IMG/VR virus record: IMGVR_UViG_3300028388_002881
Coordinates: 1-37,918 of that record
Direction: 5' to 3' (one strand)
Length of the DNA: 37,918 nucleotides
DNA from: a virus
The notes under the pieces are model-generated. The model made no database searches and had not been told where the DNA came from. It was given only the letters and a program-made list of their open reading frames with translations. Shown one piece after another: positions 29,648-37,017 of the stretch. Every line of letters begins with the position of its first letter. Position 1 is the first letter of the stretch. Position numbers and translations under genes: made by a program.

Positions 29648-30465
29648 CCGACAACGGAGTGACCAAGATGGAGCGCCCCGAAGCGCAACCGCCCGCCGAC
29701 CCGATGGTGTCGATGATTGAGCGCGTGGTGCTCAACCCTGACGCCGATCTGGACAAGCTGGAACGGATGCTTGCCATGCGCGAGCGGATGGAAGCCCAGA
29801 CCGCCCGCATCAGCTTTGCCCGGGCGCTGTCGCAAGCGCGCGCTGCAATCCCGCCCATCGTGAAGGATGCGACCGTCGATTACACGGCCAAGGGCAGCGA
29901 CAAGCGCACGCACTACAAGCATGAAACGCTGGCGGGCATTGCGCGGGCGATCGACCCGATCCTTGCCGAGCATGGGCTGTCCTATCGCTTCCGCACGGAG
30001 CAAGGCAACGGCGGGGTCCGCGTGACCTGCATTGTCCAGCATAGCGACGGCCACAGCGAGGAAACCAGCCTCGCCGGTGCGCCCGATGGGTCCGGCAGCA
30101 AGAACAGCTTTCAGGCTGTGGGCAGCGCAGTGACGTATTTGCAGCGCTACACGCTCAAGGCCGCTCTGGGGCTCTCGGCGGAAGTGGACGACGACGGCCA
30201 AGGCGCTGCGCCGCGCGACCATGCGCCCCGCCAGCAGGCCGCCGGGCCGAGCAAGGAAGAGGTGGATGCCGCTTGCGCTAGGCTGGCTGACGCTCCCGAC
30301 CTTGATGCTCTGCGCGCCCGGTGGTCGGACATTGCCCGCCAGGTCCAGAGCGTGCCCGCCGTCATTGCGGCGAAGGACGCGCGCAAGGCCGAACTGGACA
30401 AGCCCGCAGAGCCCAACGCCGAAAGCCTTGCCGATCAGCTTGGCGACGAAATCCCCTATCAGTGA
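29644..30465 (+). CDS. erf: ERF-family single-strand annealing protein
   Basis: A 273-residue protein. Its ERF core includes QTARISFARALSQARAAIPP, KRTHYKHETLAGIARAIDPI, GLSYRFRTEQGNGGVRVTCI and VGSAVTYLQRYTLKAALGL. The C-terminal region is acidic and Ala-rich, ending QLGDEIPYQ, which resembles an SSB-type acidic tip. It anneals homologous ssDNA during phage recombination. It is followed by the exonuclease gene, a usual pair. Confidence 0.9.
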   Translation: MTDNGVTKMERPEAQPPADPMVSMIERVVLNPDADLDKLERMLAMRERMEAQTARISFARALSQARAAIPPIVKDATVDYTAKGSDKRTHYKHETLAGIARAIDPILAEHGLSYRFRTEQGNGGVRVTCIVQHSDGHSEETSLAGAPDGSGSKNSFQAVGSAVTYLQRYTLKAALGLSAEVDDDGQGAAPRDHAPRQQAAGPSKEEVDAACARLADAPDLDALRARWSDIARQVQSVPAVIAAKDARKAELDKPAEPNAESLADQLGDEIPYQ

Positions 30466-30473
30466 GGCGCGAC

Positions 30474-31148
30474 ATGGACCGCATCATCTTTCTGGATATC
30501 GAAACCATCCCGTCGCAGTCGTCGGATCTTCGCGCCGCGATGCGCGCCGAAGTTAAGGCGCCGGGCAACATCAAGAAGCCCGAAAGCATTGAAGCCTGGA
30601 TGGCGGAAAATGCCGACAAGGCTGTGGATGACGCCATCGCCAAGACCAGCTTCGACCCGCTGCACGGCCACATCTGCACGATTGGCTGGGCAATGGACGA
30701 CGAGAAACCCGTCACAGCGCACGCCCGGACGGTTGCCGAAGAAACCGACGTGCTGCGCGCGTTCTTCGGGTCGTTCGGAGCGTTCGACCATTGCACCTTT
30801 GTCGGCCACAACGTCGGCGCCTTCGACCTGCGGTTTATCCTCTGCCGGTCGGTCGTGCTCGGGGTCAAAGTGCCCCGGCCAATCCCGCGCGATCCGAAGC
30901 GGTGGGACAAGACGGTTTTCGACACGATGCAAGCATGGGCCGGGCAGCGCGGCACGGTCAGCATGGACAAGCTGTGCGCTGCGCTGGGGTTGCCCGGCAA
31001 GGGCGGCTTTGACGGCTCAATGGTTGCCGAGGCATGGGCCAACGGCGAGCATGAGCGGATCGCGGAATACTGCGCCGCCGACGTGACGCGCACGCGGGAA
31101 CTGTTTCGGCGGTTCCGCGCGGCTGGCCTGACGGCGTTTGCAGCATGA
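30474..31148 (+). CDS. DEDD 3'-5' exonuclease (DnaQ/PolB-like)
   Basis: A 224-residue protein. Exo I is FLDIET (Asp8, Glu10), Exo II is FVGHNVGAFDLRF, and Exo III is YCAADVTRTRELF near residue 203. The order and spacing suit predicted PolB-like exonucleases of phages. It probably trims DNA ends for ERF-mediated annealing. It lies eight bases after the ERF stop and is coupled downstream (ATGA). Confidence 0.85.
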   Translation: MDRIIFLDIETIPSQSSDLRAAMRAEVKAPGNIKKPESIEAWMAENADKAVDDAIAKTSFDPLHGHICTIGWAMDDEKPVTAHARTVAEETDVLRAFFGSFGAFDHCTFVGHNVGAFDLRFILCRSVVLGVKVPRPIPRDPKRWDKTVFDTMQAWAGQRGTVSMDKLCAALGLPGKGGFDGSMVAEAWANGEHERIAEYCAADVTRTRELFRRFRAAGLTAFAA

Positions 31149-31594
31149 GGCGCCCCGTTTTTGACAGCCCGGCGCTTGACGCCCTGATCCAAGAGCTGCG
31201 TGGGTTGCCGCTGCCGTTCACGGTTACAGTCCGCGAGGGAAAAGGTCGCTCTGACCGGCAAAACCGCCTCATGTGGGAATGGGCTAAGCAGATCGCCGCG
31301 CACTACGGCGACCGGACTGCGAACGAAGTCCACGCCCACAACAAGCTGCACCACGGCGTGCCCATCCGGCGCGAGACTGACCCGGCCTTTGCCGAAGTCT
31401 ACGACGAACGGATCAAGCCGCTGCCCTACGAAGCCAAGCTGGCGCTCATGGCCCCGCCGATTGACCTGCCGGTGACGCGCGACATGCGGGTGCGGGAAAT
31501 GACCCGCTTCATGGACGCCGTGCGCGAAGCGTGGGCGGCGCAAGGCGTGGTGCTGACCGATCCCGAGGCGATGAAATACGAGGGCGCGGCATGA
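31145..31594 (+). CDS. NinB-like recombination protein
   Basis: A 149-residue protein. REGKGRSDRQNRLMWEWAKQ, then NEVHAHNKLHHGVP and VTRDMRVREMTRFMDAVREA, follows the NinB/Orf pattern (RSxxQNRLxW... and a C-terminal helix). NinB-family proteins bind ssDNA and help RecA-like or annealing proteins load. It lies between exonuclease and Ref-like genes, with overlaps on both sides. Confidence 0.75.
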   Translation: MRRPVFDSPALDALIQELRGLPLPFTVTVREGKGRSDRQNRLMWEWAKQIAAHYGDRTANEVHAHNKLHHGVPIRRETDPAFAEVYDERIKPLPYEAKLALMAPPIDLPVTRDMRVREMTRFMDAVREAWAAQGVVLTDPEAMKYEGAA

Positions 31595-31986
31595 CCCTTT
31601 CCCGCCGCAAGCCCATGCCCCGCGCCACGAAGCCGATGCCGCGCCGGTCAGCCAAGCGGATTGCCTACCTTGCCAGCGACGAGGGCAAAGCCGGGTTGGC
31701 GCACATGGCCCGCGTCCGGGCGTTGCCGTGCATCATCTGCGCCGAGTGGGGGATGCGGCAGACGACGCCGACCGAAGCGCACCACTGCATTCATGGGCGC
31801 TACAGCACCCGCAAAGCGCCCGACACGGCAACTATCCCTCTGTGCGTGGAACACCACCGCGAAAGCGCCGACCCGGCCAAGGTAGCGCTGCACGCCGAGC
31901 CGTCCCGCTGGAAGCGGCTGCACGGGGCTGACCACGACTGGCTGCCGAAGATCCACGACATGCTCGCAGGAGACCTGACCCCATGA
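31591..31986 (+). CDS. Ref/HNH-like nuclease protein
   Basis: A 131-residue protein with a basic start (RRKPMPRATKPMPRRSAKR), ARVRALPCIICAEWGMRQTT, then PTEAHHCIHGR and DTATIPLCVEHHRESADP. The CxxC, AHH and LCxxHH blocks form a His-Me finger nuclease like Ref (RecA-dependent nuclease) or DUF968. It probably nicks or cuts DNA in recombination intermediates. Confidence 0.8.
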   Translation: MTLSRRKPMPRATKPMPRRSAKRIAYLASDEGKAGLAHMARVRALPCIICAEWGMRQTTPTEAHHCIHGRYSTRKAPDTATIPLCVEHHRESADPAKVALHAEPSRWKRLHGADHDWLPKIHDMLAGDLTP

Positions 31987-32141
31987 CCGGCCCCCAAACC
32001 TACACGATCCACGGGATGCTCTGCCGCGTCGTCCGCAATGGCCGCGCCTACACCGCGTCCTGCGGCGCTTTGGTCGCGCACGGCGCCACGGAAAAGGCCG
32101 CTCTGGCGGCGCTCACTGACAAGATGGAGGCGATGGGATGA
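31983..32141 (+). CDS. Small hypothetical protein
   Basis: A 52-residue protein starting MTGPQTYTIHGMLCRVVRNG and ending ALAALTDKMEAMG. It has a small beta-hairpin followed by a helix. It overlaps the neighbours by four bases at each end. No family was recognised. Confidence 0.6.
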   Translation: MTGPQTYTIHGMLCRVVRNGRAYTASCGALVAHGATEKAALAALTDKMEAMG

Positions 32142-32467
32142 ACATGACCGAAATTGAAAAGCGCGAGCAGCGTGTGAAGGATGCCAAGCAAAAGCTGGAA
32201 CAGGCCAAGCGCGCGCTGCGAACCGCTCAGGAGGAATACGCCGAACAGGAGGCCCGCAAGGCCGGGATCGTCTATGGCGTCACGAAGGTGGCGCACTCGA
32301 AAAAGACCGGCCAAGAGTTTCTCGTGGTCGGGATGAAGGAGTGTTTCATGGACAAACCGCGATACGACCTTCGCAAAATCAAGAAGGATGGCACTCCGTC
32401 AGCATCCGCGTCGGGCATCTATCTTGTTCCTCTGCGCGATCTTACCCCCGTGGGGAAGCCGTCATGA
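32138..32467 (+). CDS. Coiled-coil hypothetical protein
   Basis: A 109-residue protein. Residues 4-40 form a clear coiled coil (EIEKREQRVKDAKQKLEQAK and onward), then VYGVTKVAHSKKTGQEFLVV and a basic C-terminal unit (YDLRKIKKDGTPSASASGIY). The C-terminal part may be a small beta domain. It is coupled on both sides. The function is unknown. Confidence 0.65.
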   Translation: MNMTEIEKREQRVKDAKQKLEQAKRALRTAQEEYAEQEARKAGIVYGVTKVAHSKKTGQEFLVVGMKECFMDKPRYDLRKIKKDGTPSASASGIYLVPLRDLTPVGKPS

Positions 32468-32625
32468 CCCGCCACGACCTTCCCCGCACGCCCGAAGCCC
32501 ACAGCGGCCCGTGGGCTCACCCGCCGCGCAAGCCGGAGCGCCGGATGCTGCCCGGCTGGTGGATCATGCCCGGCTTGGCGGTGTCGCTGGCGCTGTCGGC
32601 TGCTGTCATTGCGTGGCTGTCATGA
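32464..32625 (+). CDS. Small single-TM membrane protein
   Basis: A 53-residue protein. The N-terminal half is Pro/His-rich (MTRHDLPRTPEAHSGPWAHP); a transmembrane helix at about residues 32-52 (WWIMPGLAVSLALSAAVIAW) ends the protein. It is coupled to both neighbours. It could act on the host membrane or lysis timing; no family was recognised. Confidence 0.6.
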   Translation: MTRHDLPRTPEAHSGPWAHPPRKPERRMLPGWWIMPGLAVSLALSAAVIAWLS

Positions 32626-33311
32626 CCCGCTCCACAACGAACCTGTTCCGCGCGACGAAGCGCAAGGCGACGGCCGAGCCCTTCCCCCGGCTCGATCTGC
32701 CGACCCAGCTTCCGCCCGAAGACGCGGCGCGCGACCCGCTCGACTACGCGCCGACGCCGCCCGATGCCACCCGGGCCTTCCTCGCCGTGGAAGGCGCCCG
32801 TATGCGCGAGATCGGTGGGCCGGTATGGGAGCCTGCCGTGGGCGGCGGTCACATGGCGCGCGAGATTGCTCGCGCCGGATTTGACGTGATCGGGTCAGAC
32901 ATAGTGGATCGAGGCTGGCCGCATACGGTTCCGATGTCCTTCTATGACCTGACGACGCCGCCAAACGGCGCCCGCATCATAGTCACGAACCCGCCCTACA
33001 ACGAAGTGTCCGCACGCGACGGCCATGGCCGCTGGCTGCGCCACATCGAGGCGCTTGGCGTCCCATACGCGGCCATGCTCCTGAATTGGGATTGGATCGC
33101 AGCGCGCAAGAACGGGATGGACGAACTTCACGCCCGGTTCCCGCCAGCGCGCGTCTACGTCTGCACATGGAAAATCGACTTCTCCGGGCAGGGTTCGCCG
33201 CCGCAGCGCAACGGCTGGTTCGTATGGGACCGCGCCCATCAGGGTGAAACCGTGCTACGCCGCTTGTTCAAGGAAGCGGGCGACCCGCAGCAAGAGGGGT
33301 TTGACCTGTGA
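32622..33311 (+). CDS. Methyltransferase-like protein (NPPY motif)
   Basis: A 229-residue protein. PPDATRAFLAVEGARMREIG, VWEPAVGGGHMAREIARAGF (a motif-I-like glycine loop) and IIVTNPPYNE (motif IV) suggest an N6-adenine methyltransferase fold. GSDIVDRGW supplies the acidic residue after strand 2. The target-recognition region is small. It is the third methyltransferase-like gene in the window, and the only one without a ParB-like domain. Confidence 0.8.
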   Translation: MTRSTTNLFRATKRKATAEPFPRLDLPTQLPPEDAARDPLDYAPTPPDATRAFLAVEGARMREIGGPVWEPAVGGGHMAREIARAGFDVIGSDIVDRGWPHTVPMSFYDLTTPPNGARIIVTNPPYNEVSARDGHGRWLRHIEALGVPYAAMLLNWDWIAARKNGMDELHARFPPARVYVCTWKIDFSGQGSPPQRNGWFVWDRAHQGETVLRRLFKEAGDPQQEGFDL

Positions 33312-33409
33312 CCATCCCCCGCCTGACCGCCGCCATGTGCTTCGCGCTGTCCGCGCTGTGGCTTGTGACCGCCATTTCCCGCGCCGCTGCTGGCTGTGCG
33401 CCCTGTTGA
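33308..33409 (+). CDS. Very small membrane protein
   Basis: A 33-residue protein from GTG 33308 (GTGA overlap): MTIPRLTAAMCFALSALWLV, then TAISRAAAGCAPC. It is almost all one hydrophobic helix with a Cys-rich end. Its size and coupling suggest a real small protein, possibly with regulatory or lysis-related activity. Confidence 0.45.
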   Translation: MTIPRLTAAMCFALSALWLVTAISRAAAGCAPC

Positions 33410-33419
33410 GGATTGACCG

Positions 33420-34298
33420 ATGACTCACGACACCCTGAACCCCGAAGCGATACGCGCGGACATGAAAAGTGGCACGCCGGGGCCTTGGCGCGCAGAGCGG
33501 CCGGATTTCGCGGGTGGATGGTGGGTCGTTTTCACCGACCCCGATACAGGCGGGATGATTGACGCCAGCGGGGACGGCGGTTTCGATGAAATCACCGCCC
33601 GCCGCATCGCCCGCCTGCCCGATCTGGAACGGGGTTATCTCGACATGCGCGCACGCGCCGAGGCTGCGGAGGCGGTCCTTTGCTCGCGACCAGCCCTTTG
33701 CGGTGCGCTCGAATACGACGAGGGCTGCTGCGAAGAGGATAACCCGTATGCTTACGAACCTGCGCGGTCCGAATGGCGAGCCGGATGGAAAGCCGCACGG
33801 GATGCTTGCTGCGCCCGCGCCGAGGCTGCGGAGGCCACGCTGGCCGATGCCATTCATCTGCTTTGGCGATACCGCCATGAAACGCCGCTTGGCCACCAGC
33901 CGCAAATGATTGCAGAGAGCGCGGATCGCGTCCTATCCCGCGCCGCCCTCACGGATGCGCAGGAGGGCGGGACGATGTGTGACAAGGCATATCACACTGA
34001 CGTTGAAAAGATTGCCAAGGGCCTAGATCAGATGGTTGCCGGGGCAGAAGCGATAGGTATTGGCCTTCCGAGAATTGAGCGCGCCGCCGATATGTTGCGT
34101 CGCCAATCGCAGATCGCTCACGCCTTGGAGCAGGAACGCGACGATGCCCGCGACCGCGCCGAGGCTGCGGAGGCTTTGGCACGCCTGTTGGCCAACCCAA
34201 TACGCGCTGACGACGGCGTCTATGATTACTGCTGTGACGCAGTGGATGCCGCCCTTTCCGCCTACCGCGCTGCCACGAAAGGAGGCGACCATGACTGA
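33420..34298 (+). CDS. Repeat-rich hypothetical protein, probably two fused genes
   Basis: A 292-residue protein with three RAEAAEA units encoded by a 20-base repeat. Residues 1-185 start MTHDTLNPEAIRADMKSGTP, with GPWRAERPDFAGGWWVVFTD, and end SRAALTDAQEGG. The part from Met186 (MCDKAYHTDVEKIAKGL) begins again after AGGAGG and looks like a separate protein joined in frame. The first part resembles Ead/Ea22-like accessory proteins. The function is unknown. Confidence 0.65.
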   Translation: MTHDTLNPEAIRADMKSGTPGPWRAERPDFAGGWWVVFTDPDTGGMIDASGDGGFDEITARRIARLPDLERGYLDMRARAEAAEAVLCSRPALCGALEYDEGCCEEDNPYAYEPARSEWRAGWKAARDACCARAEAAEATLADAIHLLWRYRHETPLGHQPQMIAESADRVLSRAALTDAQEGGTMCDKAYHTDVEKIAKGLDQMVAGAEAIGIGLPRIERAADMLRRQSQIAHALEQERDDARDRAEAAEALARLLANPIRADDGVYDYCCDAVDAALSAYRAATKGGDHD

Positions 34299-34439
34299 GG
34301 CGGAAGTGAAAGACGCCCGCTATTGGGCCACATATCCGCTTGAAGTGATGGACCGGGGCCACGTCCTAAACGACGAGGAATTGCGCCTCATGTGCGCTTG
34401 CCTTTCCGAAACGCTCAACCGTGCCGAGGCTGCGGAGGC
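33654..34439 (+). repeat. Dispersed 20-base repeat, four copies
   Basis: Copies lie at 33654-33673, 33816-33835, 34155-34174 and 34420-34439; the first three are identical and the fourth differs at one base. Each encodes RAEAAEA within a helical region. A second block encoding RAALTD(A/T)QE is also duplicated (about 33941-33966 and 34588-34613). This suggests shuffling between neighbouring genes. Confidence 0.75.
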
Positions 34440-34629
34440 CGAGCGGGACAGGCTGCGGCATATCGTGGCTCGGATACCGGACGCTCTCAACCGCGCATTT
34501 TCAGCCGGAACCGAAGAAAGGGAAGGTGGGTCAGCGCGCAGGCAAGACAAAGATTTGGACGTTGTGGACCGCTTGCGCAAAGACGCCCGCGCCGCCCTCA
34601 CGGATACGCAGGAGGACCGCCAGCCATGA
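34291..34629 (+). CDS. Hypothetical coiled-coil protein with the shared repeat
   Basis: A 112-residue protein starting MTEAEVKDARYWATYPLEVM after AAAGGAGG. It carries the fourth RAEAAEA unit (LNRAEAAEAERDRLRHIVAR) and the same ending (ARAALTDTQEDRQP) as the first half of the preceding gene. It is coupled to the next gene (ATGA). It is probably a paralogue of part of that gene. The function is unknown. Confidence 0.65.
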   Translation: MTEAEVKDARYWATYPLEVMDRGHVLNDEELRLMCACLSETLNRAEAAEAERDRLRHIVARIPDALNRAFSAGTEEREGGSARRQDKDLDVVDRLRKDARAALTDTQEDRQP

Positions 34630-34790
34630 CCCGCCGCCCCAGCCCCGAGGCGCTTAGCGTTTGGACACCGCCCGGACATGCCGGGAACACAACGGGAAAG
34701 TTTGGAACGCCCGGAGAGGGCAGGCCGCGCACGAAAAAGCCCGCCAGCCGGGGAGGACTGACGGGCTACCTGCAAGCGCCGGTCATTTGA
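34626..34790 (+). CDS. Small hypothetical protein, last gene of the right operon
   Basis: A 54-residue basic, Pro/Gly-rich protein starting MTRRPSPEALSVWTPPGHAG and ending GLTGYLQAPVI. Its end overlaps the end of the convergent spanin-like gene by 25 bases and contains the late-operon terminator on the other strand. No family was recognised. Confidence 0.5.
   Translation: MTRRPSPEALSVWTPPGHAGNTTGKFGTPGEGRPRTKKPASRGGLTGYLQAPVI
34733..34767 (-). terminator. Intrinsic terminator of the late/lysis operon
   Basis: On the minus strand AGCCCGTCAG pairs with CTGGCGGGCT (one mismatch, 10-base loop) and is followed directly by TTTTT. It begins at the stop of the last lysis gene (34766). It is the best terminator in the window and marks the end of the late transcript. 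Confidence 0.75.
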
Positions 34791-34960
34791 TCCACGGTGT
34801 CCGCGATCCAGCCGCCCCAGGCGGTTTCGGGCACCGGCTCGTCGGGCAGGCGCAGCATCGCCTCACCGAACGTCTGGCACCCGGCGTCACCAGCGATCTG
34901 CGGCTTTGCGCACCCGGTCGTCATTGCTGCCGCCAGAAGCCCGGCCATCGCGCACCGCAT
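34766..34960 (-). CDS. Rz1-like outer-membrane spanin (lipoprotein)
   Basis: A 64-residue protein with a lipobox (AGLLAAAMTTGCAKP) and a short periplasmic part with Pro-rich LPDEPVPETAWGGWIAD. Its start lies inside the preceding i-spanin-like gene in another frame, an overlap of 74 bases, similar to lambda Rz/Rz1. It would work with that protein to fuse inner and outer membranes at lysis. The start is ATG 34960 or 34948. Confidence 0.65.
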   Translation of the reverse strand: MRCAMAGLLAAAMTTGCAKPQIAGDAGCQTFGEAMLRLPDEPVPETAWGGWIADTVDQMTGACR

Positions 34961-35111
34961 CGCGCCCGGCTTGCGTGCGCCGCTGAGCGTCTTTCCGCAT
35001 CGCGTCGTAAACATCTGCCTCGCCTTCCTTTTTGCCCTTGCCGCGCCCGGCGATGAACGCGATCACCGCCGCCACGATGCCGCCGAGGATGAGTGTCAGC
35101 GTCTCGATCAT
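34887..35111 (-). CDS. Rz-like inner-membrane spanin candidate
   Basis: A 74-residue protein starting MIETLTLILGGIVAAVIAFI, one membrane helix followed by a charged helical region (GKKEGEADVYDAMRKDAQRR). This is the layout of small i-spanins. It overlaps the holin-like gene (ATGA) and contains the start of the lipoprotein gene. The shape and neighbours fit; no specific family signature is visible. Confidence 0.6.
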   Translation of the reverse strand: MIETLTLILGGIVAAVIAFIAGRGKGKKEGEADVYDAMRKDAQRRTQAGRDAVRDGRASGGSNDDRVRKAADRW

Positions 35112-35284
35112 GCCCACCGCTCCCGTGCCCACGACCACGCCAGCGGCCCGGCAACAGCGATCAGCAGCACCGCCGCCTCTGTCACGTCGCCCTGCATGTA
35201 TTCCGGCAACCAGCCCTGAGCCACGGCATAAGCCACGACCGGGGCAACCCCGTGCCGGATCAAGCGTTGGATTTCTCGGGTCAT
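35108..35284 (-). CDS. Holin candidate
   Basis: A 58-residue protein starting MTREIQRLIRHGVAPVVAYA, with a weakly hydrophobic helix, YMQGDVTEAAVLLIAVAGPL as a membrane helix and a basic end (SWARERWA). It lies between endolysin and spanin-like genes, the expected place for a holin, and is coupled to both. The assignment is positional. Confidence 0.6.
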   Translation of the reverse strand: MTREIQRLIRHGVAPVVAYAVAQGWLPEYMQGDVTEAAVLLIAVAGPLAWSWARERWA

Positions 35285-35940
35285 GCCTTGCCTCCGAAGA
35301 TGCTGCGCAGCGCCGCCATGAGCGCCGCTAGGATGCCGCCCGGCTGTTCGGCGGGGTCGGGTTGCGGCTTCGGGCGCGGCGGGCCGGTGACCTCCAATTC
35401 GGGGACAAGATCGCCAACAAGGCGATAGCCGGGCTTGTCGGCCTTGATCCGCGCAGGCCGGCTTGCCTGCACGTCGCGCCACCACGCGCCCGCGTCGAAT
35501 CCTGGGCACTGCGTCGCCGCGCCGGGCATATCGCGGTGTCCGGTCACGACAGGGCCGAGAGAGGGGTTGATGCCGTCGCCGCCGAAGCGGGCGAGCTGCA
35601 TGTCAATCCACTCGATCATGGCCTTGATCTGGTTCGGCGTCCGCGTGTCAAAGCCTGTTTCGGGATCCGCCGCCGTGACGCCGCCTTCGTAGCAGTAACC
35701 GATGCTCGCGTCGTTTTCGCCTTTGCTGTGCGCGCCCTGCTCAAACCGGCCCGGTTCCGATAGGTCGCGGCCCTCAATCCAGCCGCCAGCCCGCGGGCCG
35801 TAAGCGTGATAGCCGGTCTCCCGGAAGCCGCGCGCGCGGTGGTCGCGCTCAAGCTGCTCCGGCGTGTAGGTCGTCTCGATCGGTGACGCGCTGTAGTGGA
35901 TCACGATCCAGTCGCACCGCTCGTCAGGGCGGTAGGTCAT
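35281..35940 (-). CDS. Endolysin, N-acetylmuramoyl-L-alanine amidase
   Basis: A 219-residue amidase-2 enzyme. Zinc ligands are visible as His15 (WIVIHYSASP), His135 (TGHRDMPGAATQCPGF) and Cys145, as in T7 lysozyme; GYHAYG near residue 45 adds a conserved His. It cleaves the bond between sugar and stem peptide. The C-terminal extension has Pro-rich spacing and an amphipathic helix (GGILAALMAALRSIFGGK). AAAGGA lies seven bases before the ATG. Confidence 0.9.
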   Translation of the reverse strand: MTYRPDERCDWIVIHYSASPIETTYTPEQLERDHRARGFRETGYHAYGPRAGGWIEGRDLSEPGRFEQGAHSKGENDASIGYCYEGGVTAADPETGFDTRTPNQIKAMIEWIDMQLARFGGDGINPSLGPVVTGHRDMPGAATQCPGFDAGAWWRDVQASRPARIKADKPGYRLVGDLVPELEVTGPPRPKPQPDPAEQPGGILAALMAALRSIFGGKA

Positions 35941-36000
35941 TGCCGGTCCTTTCGGGTTGTAGTATCATGCACCACGTCTTTTGCGAGACAGTTGCCCATC

Positions 36001-36040
36001 GAGGCGCGGGCGGTATCCGCCAAGATGAAGCCCGCGCCTC
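36001..36040 (-). repeat. Large inverted repeat upstream of the endolysin
   Basis: GAGGCGCGGGC (36001-36011) and GCCCGCGCCTC (36030-36040) form a perfect 11-pair stem with an 18-base loop that contains another short stem. It ends about 60 bases before the endolysin start. No U-run follows, so it is likely an attenuator or RNA stability element controlling lysis gene expression. Confidence 0.55.
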
Positions 36041-36203
36041 ACTCAGCCGCTTTCCGGCGGTGCATCTTGTCCCTAGCCCATGATCCGGGCGACTGAGGCG
36101 CTGGCCAGCGGATGCACCACCCGAGCGCGGCCATCGTGATGAGCAGATGCCCACACCCCGAGCGGTAGCCTTCCTTGAGTGGGTCGCCGCGCTCACACCC
36201 CAC
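36039..36203 (-). CDS. Possible small Cys-containing membrane protein
   Basis: A 54-residue frame from GTG 36203 (MGCERGDPLKEGYRSGCGHL), with a hydrophobic middle LLITMAALGWCIRW and a basic end RDKMHRRKAAE. It overlaps the previous stop by 11 bases, consistent with coupling. There is no clear Shine-Dalgarno sequence. Confidence 0.4.
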   Translation of the reverse strand: MGCERGDPLKEGYRSGCGHLLITMAALGWCIRWPAPQSPGSWARDKMHRRKAAE

Positions 36204-36390
36204 ACCGAGCCGCGCTGGCCCGGCAGTGCTGCGGTTCCCACCACCAAAGCAGTGCGTCCACAGCGGCCACGTAGAGCGCCCACAGAGGCCGGTGGCGCTG
36301 CGTCCATGCGTAGGCGCACACGCTGCACTCGGCCCCTATCCAGCGGCGACAGACGGCAACGCTGCACCGCTCAATCGCCGGGACGATCAT
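36193..36390 (-). CDS. Small Cys/Trp-rich membrane protein
   Basis: A 65-residue protein from ATG 36390, one base after the stop of the preceding gene: MIVPAIERCSVAVCRRWIGA, followed by PLWALYVAAVDALLWWW as a likely membrane helix. It has several Cys residues. Function and family are unknown; it belongs to the chain of small membrane proteins before the endolysin. Confidence 0.5.
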   Translation of the reverse strand: MIVPAIERCSVAVCRRWIGAECSVCAYAWTQRHRPLWALYVAAVDALLWWWEPQHCRASAARCGV

Positions 36391-36391
36391 G

Positions 36392-36814
36392 TTACTGCGC
36401 CACCCTGAAGCGCGCGTCAGGTTGCTGCGTAGTCCAGACAAACTCAGGGCATGTGTAGGTCAGGAACACCCTGAGCGTGTATTCCCCCGGCGGCATGTCG
36501 GCGCGGGTCCGGTAGGTGTAACGGATATACGGCGTCCCAGCCTCGCCACCTTGCCAAACCGCTGACGGCAGATCCCAGGCGCGCCCGTCTGCGTCGATAG
36601 CTTGCCGGTCAGACGCCACGGGGCAGTCGTCGCGGACTTTGCTGCGGTGAATGCGGACTTGTAGCGGATCGCCCGCACGCACCGGGCTATTGACCGCCTC
36701 GACGCGGTGCCATTTGGTCACCGGCACTCGGCTGTCATGCTGCCACGCTTGCCAGCCGATGAAGGCGCCCATGCCGCCAGCTACTGCGCCGAGAATGCGA
36801 ATGCCCCAGATCAT
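36392..36814 (-). CDS. Membrane-anchored beta-rich hypothetical protein
   Basis: A 140-residue protein. An N-terminal membrane helix (IRILGAVAGGMGAFIGWQAW) is followed by a periplasmic beta domain (VEAVNSPVRAGDPLQVRIHR; TRADMPPGEYTLRVFLTY; PEFVWTTQQPDARFRV), which looks like an Ig-like sandwich. It is coupled to the upstream gene (ATGA). It might be a lysis-timing or envelope-modifying protein. Confidence 0.7.
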   Translation of the reverse strand: MIWGIRILGAVAGGMGAFIGWQAWQHDSRVPVTKWHRVEAVNSPVRAGDPLQVRIHRSKVRDDCPVASDRQAIDADGRAWDLPSAVWQGGEAGTPYIRYTYRTRADMPPGEYTLRVFLTYTCPEFVWTTQQPDARFRVAQ

Positions 36815-37017
36815 CGCGCGCCCCCCACGAACGATTGCCAGATATACGTGCCCATCCCCATGACAGCCGCGCCGAGCGCAACGACGGCCGCGCGCATCCG
36901 GCGCTCGTCAAGCCGCTTCATCTCATCCACTTCCTGTTGCAGTGCGACTTCGCGCTGCTTGATTTGCTCGATTTCGAGCCGCATCAGCGCGATCTCGGTG
37001 CGCTCGTTATCAGTCAT
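36811..37017 (-). CDS. Small coiled-coil membrane protein
   Basis: A 68-residue protein. The N-terminal 45 residues form a coiled coil (IALMRLEIEQIKQREVALQQ and onward), then RMRAAVVALGAAVMGMGTYI is a membrane helix. The layout recalls small phage membrane proteins such as hemolysin XhlA-type holin partners. ATGA overlaps link it to both neighbours. Confidence 0.65.
   Translation of the reverse strand: MTDNERTEIALMRLEIEQIKQREVALQQEVDEMKRLDERRMRAAVVALGAAVMGMGTYIWQSFVGGAR

Noticed and set aside
30362-31543. 393-residue minus-strand frame opposite the exonuclease and NinB-like genes
   Set aside because: The plus-strand genes have clear motifs and coupled starts; this frame has none.
33654-34439. 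CRISPR-like or mobile repeats
   Set aside because: The repeats are coding, unevenly spaced and lie in frame within coiled-coil segments.
35924-36367. 147-residue minus-strand frame before the endolysin
   Set aside because: Arg/Ser-rich, no ribosome-binding site, and it overlaps the endolysin start; the shorter coupled frames at 36193-36390 and 36039-36203 fit better.
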